A stretch of 64,000 nucleotides of DNA from positions 310,001 through 374,000 of the forward strand of contig CAWJPA010000004.1 of assembly GCA_963844655.1 (NCBI GenBank), written 5' to 3'. Source of the DNA: JASHPR01 sp963844655. Its GTDB lineage: Bacteria; Actinomycetota; Actinomycetes; Streptosporangiales; Streptosporangiaceae. Positions 58,136 to 64,000 of the stretch are shown here, piece by piece. How positions within the stretch are numbered: position 1 is the first letter of the stretch; the number at the start of each line of letters is the position of its first letter. A program made the translations under genes and the position numbers. The notes under the pieces were generated by a model. It did not search any database. It worked only from the letters and a program-made list of their open reading frames with translations, and was not told the origin of the DNA.

Positions 58136-60772
58136 TCAGGCCGCTCCGTGGGCAGAGAACGTGCACCAGTTGACGTAATGGCCCGGGTCCTCGATGTTTT
58201 GTGACTCCCTGGCCTCATGCAGCGCGTGCGCCAGGGTGGCCCCGCCCGCCAGCCTGCGGTGCACGGCGGTCATCAGGTCGACCGCCGTGACGTCGGGAAC
58301 CACGGCCGTGCTGGCCAGGATGCCGGCGGTGCCCCGGGCCAGCAGTGCGCTGACGAAGCCGAGCACCTCGTCCCCCGCGTAGCCGACCTGGGAGCCCGAC
58401 TCGCAGGAGGCGAGGACCAGCCGGTGCGGCGCGAGGCCCCGGGCGTAGGCCTCCTGGACCGTCAGCGGGCCGTCGCTGAGCAGCAGCGAGGAGAACATCG
58501 GGTTGTCCGCGCGCAGCGTGCCGTGGCAGGCCAGGTGGGCCAGATCGGCCCCGGCCAGCGCGCCGGCCACCGTGTCCGCGGTGCTGGCCGGCGGGGTGAT
58601 GCTGGTCGCGGACGTGTGGATGCCCGCCAGCGACTCCACCTCGGTGACGGCCCCCGGCAGATCCGGGCCGGCGACCAGGACCACGCCGTGGCCGTGGCGC
58701 GGCCGGGCCTGGGCGCGCAGCGCCGACTGGGCCCAGAACGTAGCCGACGGGGCCAGGCACACCGGGCCGCGGTGCAGCGCCGACCAGGGAACGCCCTGCA
58801 GCCCGCGCGACGGGATGATGACCAGCTCAGCGTCGGCCGCCACCCCCAGCGGCTGCAGCAGCTGCTCGGTCAGCCGGCGGATCCGCAGGTCCGCGCTGGC
58901 CCGGGCCGCGACAAGGTCGGCGGGCTTGCGGGGCTGGGCCAGCCGGCGCAGCGCGAACAGGAACGCCCGCAGCTGCTCCTTCACCGGGGCCAGCGGGCCC
59001 AGGGCCGCGATCGCGGCGCGGTGCGGCTCGATCACCACCGCGACCAGCTCATCGCCGCGGAGCCCGTACGCGACCAGCACCTGGCCGGTCAGCCGCTCGC
59101 GCAGCGCGCCGACCGTCACCGGGGCGAGGGGGGTCCCGGGCATGGCGCTCGCCCGCCACGTGGCGTGCCGGATCCGGTCCTCGAGCACGGCCTGCTGCGT
59201 GGCGGCGTGCTCGGCCCGGGTGGTCGCGGCGGCGGCGCCGGCCGTCTCCCGCACCTCGGCGTGGACCGCGCGCAGGGCCTCCACGTCGGCGCGGATCTCG
59301 GCGAACTCCGTGGGCTCGACGGCCAGCAGCGCCGCGGCGCGGCTGCGCTCCATCCAGTTCAGCACGCGCGTCGGCGAGCCGTCCCGCAGCACGACATCCA
59401 TGCCGATGGCGCCGAGCTCGGCGCCGTGACCGGAGGCCAGGGCGCGCAGCTCGACGGACGGGAGGCCGCCGCGGTGGCGGGCGAGGTCGGCCAGGCCGCG
59501 CCGGCAGTGCGCGAGCACCTCGTCGTCCCGGTGCCGGAGCCGGGCGGAGAGCGCCGCGGAGATCCGGCCCCGCAGCCGGACCAGCACGGGCTCGCCGCGG
59601 GCCAGGGCGCCGGCCCGGTCCAGCGCGGCGATCGCCTGGCGGCGGCGGCCGAGCGCGGCGGCCAGCCGGCCGACGACCAGGAACCCCTGGACCGCGACGG
59701 AGGTCGCGCCGATGGTGCTCAGCCGCCGGGCCGCCCGGGCCACCGCGGCCAGGTCGGCCTGGCTGGCGCTGCCGGAGCGCAGCGCGGCCTCGGCCGCCAC
59801 CAGCACGGCGCGGGCCCGCCACGCCGCCCGGGCCTGCTGCCGGAACGCGGCCGCCGCGGCGGCCGAGGCCGTGACCGCCTCCCTGACGTCGCCGGCCAGC
59901 AGCGCGAGCTGCGCGACGCGCAGCTGGGCCTCGGCCGCCATCAGCGGGACCCCGGCCGCGCCGAACTCCGCTACCGCCCGGCGGGCCGCGTCGGCGGCCT
60001 CGGGCACCAGCCGCAGCTCCATCAGGGCGTCGGCGTACTCGATGTAGTGCTCGCCCAGCGGCAGGTTCGCGGCCCGGTAGACGCCTTCGGCCTCCGCGAA
60101 CAGGACCAGGCCCTCGGCGAACCGGCCGGACTGCATGGTCACCCAGGCCCGGCTCTGGGTGACTATGGCCGCGTGCGCCGGGCCGAGCCCGGCGGCGGCG
60201 GGCTGCGCCTCGCCGAGCCGGCGCAGCGCCTGGGCGTACCGCCCCTGCTGGGACTCGATCAGGGCCAGGTTGTTCTCGGACAGCACCGCGGGCCGGGTGC
60301 CGGCGGCCACTCCGGCCAGCACCCGGTGATAGATGTCGGCGGCCTCGGTCAGCTCACCGACGTTCTGCAGCAAGATGGCCCGGTGGAAATCAAGTTCCGC
60401 GGTGCGCGGCCCGGTCACCAGCGCCGCGGCCGCGCGCAGGTCACGGTGGGCCACCGTCATCCGGCCGAGTTCCTGGCTGACCGCGGCGTGGGTCATCAGG
60501 AGCTCGGCCAGCGTGTCGTTGAGCCGATGCCGGCGGGCGATCCTGAGGGCCTCGTCCAGGAGCTTGATGGCCGACCGGACATCCTGCCGGTGCCGGTCGG
60601 CCCAGGCCACCGCCCGCAACGCCAGGGCCAGGGCCTCGGGCTCGCGCGCCCGCCGGGCCTCGTCGACCAGCGCCTCGGCGGCCGGGCGGAACCTGTCGGG
60701 GTCGGCCGCCACTTCCTCATGGGCCCGCCGGGCACGTATCAAAAGGCCGTCTGGTAGTTCTGTCTTAGGCAA
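58136..60772 (-). CDS. CHAT-domain protein with an N-terminal helical-repeat (TPR-like) region
   Basis: 878 residues. Residues about 1-480 form TPR-like helix pairs (SAIKLLDEALRIARRHRLND, LTEAADIYHRVLAGVAAG, RYAQALRRLGEAQ). The C-terminal ~300 are a CHAT (caspase-HetF-associated) domain with the expected dyad: His750 in DLAHLACHGTLR and Cys790 in HRLVLASCESGSQVG. CHAT domains are caspase-like proteases; in other bacteria they are switched on by a partner that binds the repeat domain. The start is a TTG at 60772 without a clear ribosome site, so it may lie further in. Divergent from a subtilase 73 bases away, which points to one proteolytic module. No signal peptide. Confidence 0.9.
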   Translation of the reverse strand: MPKTELPDGLLIRARRAHEEVAADPDRFRPAAEALVDEARRAREPEALALALRAVAWADRHRQDVRSAIKLLDEALRIARRHRLNDTLAELLMTHAAVSQELGRMTVAHRDLRAAAALVTGPRTAELDFHRAILLQNVGELTEAADIYHRVLAGVAAGTRPAVLSENNLALIESQQGRYAQALRRLGEAQPAAAGLGPAHAAIVTQSRAWVTMQSGRFAEGLVLFAEAEGVYRAANLPLGEHYIEYADALMELRLVPEAADAARRAVAEFGAAGVPLMAAEAQLRVAQLALLAGDVREAVTASAAAAAAFRQQARAAWRARAVLVAAEAALRSGSASQADLAAVARAARRLSTIGATSVAVQGFLVVGRLAAALGRRRQAIAALDRAGALARGEPVLVRLRGRISAALSARLRHRDDEVLAHCRRGLADLARHRGGLPSVELRALASGHGAELGAIGMDVVLRDGSPTRVLNWMERSRAAALLAVEPTEFAEIRADVEALRAVHAEVRETAGAAAATTRAEHAATQQAVLEDRIRHATWRASAMPGTPLAPVTVGALRERLTGQVLVAYGLRGDELVAVVIEPHRAAIAALGPLAPVKEQLRAFLFALRRLAQPRKPADLVAARASADLRIRRLTEQLLQPLGVAADAELVIIPSRGLQGVPWSALHRGPVCLAPSATFWAQSALRAQARPRHGHGVVLVAGPDLPGAVTEVESLAGIHTSATSITPPASTADTVAGALAGADLAHLACHGTLRADNPMFSSLLLSDGPLTVQEAYARGLAPHRLVLASCESGSQVGYAGDEVLGFVSALLARGTAGILASTAVVPDVTAVDLMTAVHRRLAGGATLAHALHEARESQNIEDPGHYVNWCTFSAHGAA

Positions 60773-60845
60773 AGGGCGGTCCCGCTTCCCCGGAAAGGTG
60801 CGGCGGCCATGGGTTCTTCCTCATGTTAGAAGGATCGGTGAAACG

Positions 60846-62315
60846 GTGCCGTTTGACGAGAACATAAAGGGTGATCCGTTCCGCGGTGACTATGCCGGAC
60901 GGGCCGATCACGAGCAGTGGGACGACCTCGAGTGGCAGCTGCACCGGCAGAGCGCCGAGCTGGCCCAGCGCCGCTTCGAGCCGGCGATCCGGCACCAGCT
61001 GACGCAGCTGCAGCGGCGGCGGCGGCGGCAGCCTGCTGCTGGCGGGGAGGGTACCGCCAGCGCGGAGGGTACCGCCAGCGGCCCAGCCAGCGACGTCACC
61101 CAGTTCGACTTCCTGCCCACCGCAACCGGTCCCGACGCGATGCTGGCCAGCGGCGACATCCTGATCACCGGGCGCGACTACGACGGCCGGTGGGGACCGG
61201 GCGAGCCGGCCCCGGACCGGACGGCCAAAGCGTTCCTGGATGCCCTCGGCCTGGATGAGGCCCCACTGGGCTGCGAGGAGCTGGAGCGCCGGGTGGTGCG
61301 CGTGCGGGAGCCCGACTCGACGCACCCGCGCAGGACGCCGGAAGAGCTTTCCGACGTCGTCCAGGCGCTTCAGGCGCGGGGGTTCGACGCCTCGCTCAGC
61401 AACATCATCCCGACCGGGCCGGTGGCCAAGGCGATCGGCGGGCCGCTGCCCGTCGCCTCCCCCGGCCGGTTCGAGCCGGACCCCGACCCAGGCCCGGGCC
61501 CGGCGGCGAGGGTGGCGGTCATCGACACCGGCATCGCCGCGAAGGTCCGCGCCGACGGCTGGCTGACTGGTGTCCGGCGTGACGCAGACGACATCGACCC
61601 GCTCCGGGCGTTCCCGGCCTACGCGCCGGATGAGCCGCTTGATCTCGACGCCGGGCACGGCACGTTCGTTAGCGGGATCATCCAGCAGGTGGCCCGGGGC
61701 GCCCAGATCACCATGTACCGGGCCGTGGACAGCGACGGCATCGCCTCCGAGGTGACGGTGGCCTGCGAGATGATCCGCGCCGTCCGGGAAGGCGCGGAGA
61801 TCATCAACCTCTCCCTCGGCGGCCAGACCCCGGACAACGGGCCGCCGATCGCGATCCAGGCGGCGCTGGACGTGATCAGGGACCTGGAGCGCGAGCAAGG
61901 CCGTGAGGTCGTCATCGTGGCAGCGGCCGGCAACTACGGCGACTCGGTTCCCTGCTGGCCCGGCGCCTTCCGCCGGGTGGTGTCCGTCGCGGCGCTGGCT
62001 CCCGACCTGCTGCCGGCCACGTGGTCCTCCCGCGGTTTCTGGGTCAACTGCTCGACGGTCGGCCAGGGCCTGCGCTCCACCTACGTGGAAGGCGAGGAGT
62101 CCGTGCTGGTGGATCCGGACCAGCACCGCTTCGGCGCGGATTCCTGGGCGGTGTGGAGCGGCACCTCGTTCGCGGTGCCTCAGATCGTGGGTGCGCTCGC
62201 CCGGCTGCGCCAGAGCTACGGCTGGGAGCCCCGCCAGGCGCTGGTCACGCTGCTGTCCGCGGGCAGGCCGCTGCCCGCGTTCGGCCAGGCGCTGAAGATC
62301 CTCCCCGGGATCTGA
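60846..62315 (+). CDS. Subtilisin-like serine protease (S8), cytoplasmic type
   Basis: 489 residues from a GTG at 60846; a longer upstream reading crosses the CHAT gene and is rejected. The catalytic domain carries Asp227 in VAVIDTGIAAKVR, His271 in DAGHGTFVSGIIQ, Asn363 in VAAAGNYGDS for the oxyanion hole and Ser441 in WSGTSFAVPQIVG. There is no signal peptide. The ~220-residue N-terminal part is acidic/Arg-rich (QLQRRRRRQPAAG) with a duplicated EGTASA/EGTASG unit, then QFDFLPTATGPDAMLASGDI and a region with SNIIPTGP that may be a propeptide or targeting segment. The divergent CHAT gene and the sigma gene 115 bases on suggest one module. Confidence 0.93.
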   Translation: MPFDENIKGDPFRGDYAGRADHEQWDDLEWQLHRQSAELAQRRFEPAIRHQLTQLQRRRRRQPAAGGEGTASAEGTASGPASDVTQFDFLPTATGPDAMLASGDILITGRDYDGRWGPGEPAPDRTAKAFLDALGLDEAPLGCEELERRVVRVREPDSTHPRRTPEELSDVVQALQARGFDASLSNIIPTGPVAKAIGGPLPVASPGRFEPDPDPGPGPAARVAVIDTGIAAKVRADGWLTGVRRDADDIDPLRAFPAYAPDEPLDLDAGHGTFVSGIIQQVARGAQITMYRAVDSDGIASEVTVACEMIRAVREGAEIINLSLGGQTPDNGPPIAIQAALDVIRDLEREQGREVVIVAAAGNYGDSVPCWPGAFRRVVSVAALAPDLLPATWSSRGFWVNCSTVGQGLRSTYVEGEESVLVDPDQHRFGADSWAVWSGTSFAVPQIVGALARLRQSYGWEPRQALVTLLSAGRPLPAFGQALKILPGI

Positions 62316-62430
62316 CATGCGAACTTGCCTGACGGCGTATCACCGCCGTCCTGCCGGGCTCTGCCTGTATAGACGGCCGCGCCGGAATTACCAGGTGCCG
62401 GATCGGCCGTTCGGTAGGAGGATGGTGTAC

Positions 62431-63054
62431 ATGCCGGACGAATCCGAGGTCAGCCGGTTAGTGCAGGCGAGCGCGAACGGCGAAGAAGCGGCGTGGAATG
62501 AGCTCGTGCGCCGTTACTCTCCTCTTGTCATGGCCGTGACCCGCAACTACCAGCTGACCGCCGAGGACGCCCAGGATGTCAGCCAGACCGTATGGCTGCG
62601 GCTGGTCGAGCACCTGGACAGCCTCCGCGAGCCGGAGGCCCTGCCGGGCTGGCTCGCCACGACCACCCAGCGCGAGTGCGTCCGCCTGGTGCAGCGGGGA
62701 CGGCGGGTGCAGCCCGTGGACCCGCACACCGACGGCACCCTGGACCGCGGCCTGACGGTGGACCCCGATGACGCGATCATCCGCGCTGAGCTGCGCCAGG
62801 CCCTGCGCGACGGGCTCGCCGAGCTGCCCAAGCGGGACCAGCTGCTGCTGCAGCTGCGCGCCGCCGACCCGCCGATGTCCTACGAGGAGATCGCCGATCT
62901 CCTCGACATGCGGATCGGCAGCATCGGCCCCACCTTGCGCCGCTGCCTCGACCGGCTGCGGGCGACCACCGCCATGCGGGCCTACCTGGCCGCGCTTTCC
63001 GCCGATGGGGGGAAAGGGGGTGACCAGCGTGAGCTTGCCGGGGTGGACCGATGA
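62431..63054 (+). CDS. ECF-type sigma-70 family RNA polymerase sigma factor
   Basis: 207 residues from the ATG at 62431, spaced nine bases from GTAGGAGG; an ATG at 62422 directly abuts that site. Region 2: EEAAWNELVRRYSPLVMAVT, AEDAQDVSQTVWLRLVEHLD; region 4: LPKRDQLLLQLRAADPPMSY, EEIADLLDMRIGSIGPTLRR. The GSIGPTLRRCLDRLR ending is common to an actinobacterial group found beside CHAT and S8 genes. No membrane anti-sigma follows; instead a small soluble protein overlaps its end by 26 bases and could control it. It may drive the CHAT/subtilase module. Confidence 0.92.
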   Translation: MPDESEVSRLVQASANGEEAAWNELVRRYSPLVMAVTRNYQLTAEDAQDVSQTVWLRLVEHLDSLREPEALPGWLATTTQRECVRLVQRGRRVQPVDPHTDGTLDRGLTVDPDDAIIRAELRQALRDGLAELPKRDQLLLQLRAADPPMSYEEIADLLDMRIGSIGPTLRRCLDRLRATTAMRAYLAALSADGGKGGDQRELAGVDR

Positions 63055-63487
63055 CGAACTGCTCGAAGAGCTAGGCGCGGCACTGAGGGAGGCGCCAGCG
63101 GACGAGGGCATCGTCCGCGCGGCCCAGGCATCATTCGCCTGGCGGACGGTGGACGCCGATCTTGAGCTGCTCTATCTCGATGAGGGTGCCGAGCTGACCG
63201 ACGTGGCGCTGGTGCGCGGCGGGAGCGGCCCGGACACGCCGCGCACGATGGCATTTCACGGTCAGCGCCTCAGCGTGGAAATCGAGATCGACGAGGCCGG
63301 GATTGTGGGGCAGCTAACTCCCCCGCAGCCCGGCCGCGTCACGCTGGTGACCGCCGAGGGCCCGCATGCGACGGCGGAGGCCGACGAGGTCGGCTGCTTC
63401 ACGTTCCCGCCGCCGCCGTCCGGGTCCGTACGCCTGGACTGCAGGATGGGTGCCGACCGTTTCATTACCGAGTGGGTAACCGTCTAG
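63029..63487 (+). CDS. Small conserved partner of the ECF sigma factor
   Basis: 152 residues; no named family. GTG at 63029 is preceded by AAAGGGGGTGA and lies 26 bases inside the sigma gene, so translation is coupled (GTG 63020 is an alternative). The N-terminal half is helical and acidic (WTDDELLEELGAALREAPAD, QASFAWRTVDADLELLYLDE). The C-terminal half is beta-rich, with a carboxypeptidase-regulatory/transthyretin-like look: VEIEIDEAGIVGQLTPPQ, VTLVTAEGPHATAEADEVGC and FTFPPPPSGSVRLDCRMG. Similar proteins next to ECF sigma factors recur in actinobacteria, from memory. Soluble; possible sigma regulator. Its last ~170 bases are antisense to the next gene's end. Confidence 0.8.
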   Translation: MSLPGWTDDELLEELGAALREAPADEGIVRAAQASFAWRTVDADLELLYLDEGAELTDVALVRGGSGPDTPRTMAFHGQRLSVEIEIDEAGIVGQLTPPQPGRVTLVTAEGPHATAEADEVGCFTFPPPPSGSVRLDCRMGADRFITEWVTV

Positions 63488-64000
63488 GCCGGCGAGCCGG
63501 CCATCGCGCCGCAGCCTGCTGAAGGCCCGCTGCCGGGTGGGCCCGATGCTGCCCACGGGAAGGCCAAGGCGGCGGGAGAGCTCGAGATAGCTCTGGCCCT
63601 CCTGCCTGAGCAGCTCGATGACTATCATCTTCTGCCGCTCGGGCAGGGCCACGATCGCGCGGTGGAGCCGGTCGCGCTCGTCACTGCGGGCGGCCTCGGC
63701 GCACGGATCCCCGCCCTCAGGCCTGGCCTCGACGAGGTGCACCAGATCTGGCCCGCCGACCATAACCTCACGGCGGCCCTTGGTGGCCAGCCGGATGCAC
63801 TCCCGGCGGCAGATGGTAGCCAGCCAGGCGCCGAGCCTGTCGGTGTGGGTGAGCTGGTCGATGTGCTCCAGGCAGCGCAGCCAGGTGAGCTGGACGGCAT
63901 CGGAGGCGTCGTCGGCCGACAGGCCGTGCTGACGGGCCAGCCACCGGAGCAGTGGCTCGTACTGGTCGCTCAGGTCGCGCCAGGCCAGATCGTCTCCTCC
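63314..64000 (-). CDS. Second ECF-type sigma factor, N-terminus beyond the window
   Basis: The minus-strand frame runs open from base 64000 to a stop at 63314. Region 2 is LAWRDLSDQYEPLLRWLARQ, DASDAVQLTWLRCLEHIDQL and LGAWLATICRRECIRLATKG; region 4 is LPERQKMIVIELLRQEGQSY, LELSRRLGLPVGSIGPTRQR. It shares the GSIGPT(L/R)R end motif with the sigma factor at 62431, so they belong to the same group. The last ~55 residues (after DGRLAGLDGYPLG) lie antisense to the small partner gene and look non-conserved; the true end may not need them. Convergent with the CHAT/S8 module's sigma unit. Start not seen. Confidence 0.85.
   Translation of the reverse strand, partial: GGDDLAWRDLSDQYEPLLRWLARQHGLSADDASDAVQLTWLRCLEHIDQLTHTDRLGAWLATICRRECIRLATKGRREVMVGGPDLVHLVEARPEGGDPCAEAARSDERDRLHRAIVALPERQKMIVIELLRQEGQSYLELSRRLGLPVGSIGPTRQRAFSRLRRDGRLAGLDGYPLGNETVGTHPAVQAYGPGRRRREREAADLVGLRRRMRALGGHQRDAAGLRGS

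Noticed and set aside
58217..60757. Plus-strand open frame of about 846 codons
   Set aside because: Antisense to the CHAT gene, Gln/Arg/Gly-rich with no motif; the CHAT frame has recognisable repeats and the catalytic dyad.
60765..62318. Minus-strand open frame of about 517 codons
   Set aside because: Antisense to the subtilase, which carries the full D/H/S triad.
1..64000. tRNA, rRNA and known riboswitch signatures
   Set aside because: I scanned for T-loop motifs, rRNA core sequences and conserved riboswitch cores by eye and found none; a covariance-model search could still find small RNAs.

Overview
The window reads as chromosome from a high-GC filamentous-type actinobacterium. Codons are strongly G/C-ending and GTG starts with 4-nt overlaps are frequent. 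It carries a complete 'conservon' (sensor kinase, roadblock, DUF742, small GTPase), a SigB/F/G-type sigma factor in a DUF3618/holin-like/YihY operon, and two sigma factors beside a CHAT protein and a subtilase; all three are actinobacterial hallmarks. No rRNA, tRNA, CRISPR array, intact insertion sequence or prophage was seen. The species cannot be fixed from this sequence.

Layout. 1-7945: mixed housekeeping and accessory genes: a DEAD-box helicase running off the left edge, a MetE-like protein, an NmrA-type reductase, a frameshifted quinone oxidoreductase facing an intact TetR gene across three copies of a palindromic operator, then VOC, DinB and APH(6)-like proteins. 7969-12045: cvnA-B-C-D operon on the minus strand. 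12216-13253: a resolvase-like protein without its catalytic serine, a gene fragment and short direct repeats.

13258-30069 and 34561-51461 form a catabolic/transport island, interrupted at 30556-34360 by two TetR genes, a YceI protein and an MFS exporter. The island has five large CocE/NonD-type serine hydrolases, two Tat-lipoprotein peptide-type binding proteins each directly followed by a CocE gene, one Dpp/Opp permease-ATPase set, two Rieske oxygenases with a Glu at the position that is usually Asp, a ferredoxin-reductase-like flavoprotein, an MttB-family methyltransferase, a DAO-type and an amine-oxidase-type flavoprotein, a 2-oxoglutarate oxygenase, an alcohol dehydrogenase, two SDRs, an amidohydrolase, an alpha/beta hydrolase and two IclR regulators. 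My reading is that amide- or ester-linked, possibly quaternary-amine-containing compounds are imported by the ABC system, cleaved in the cytoplasm by the CocE enzymes, and stripped oxidatively or by methyl transfer. The substrate is not identified.

51782-57424: a TetR gene, a 13-bp repeat array, and an overlapping four-gene envelope operon followed by a SigB-type sigma factor, then a small hydrolase and tandem terminator hairpins. 57433-64000: a reductase, then a CHAT/TPR protease-like protein divergent from an intracellular-type subtilase, a sigma factor, an overlapping small partner protein, and a second, convergent sigma factor running off the right edge. This last block looks like a regulated-proteolysis or signalling module and, with the CocE island, is the part most worth follow-up.
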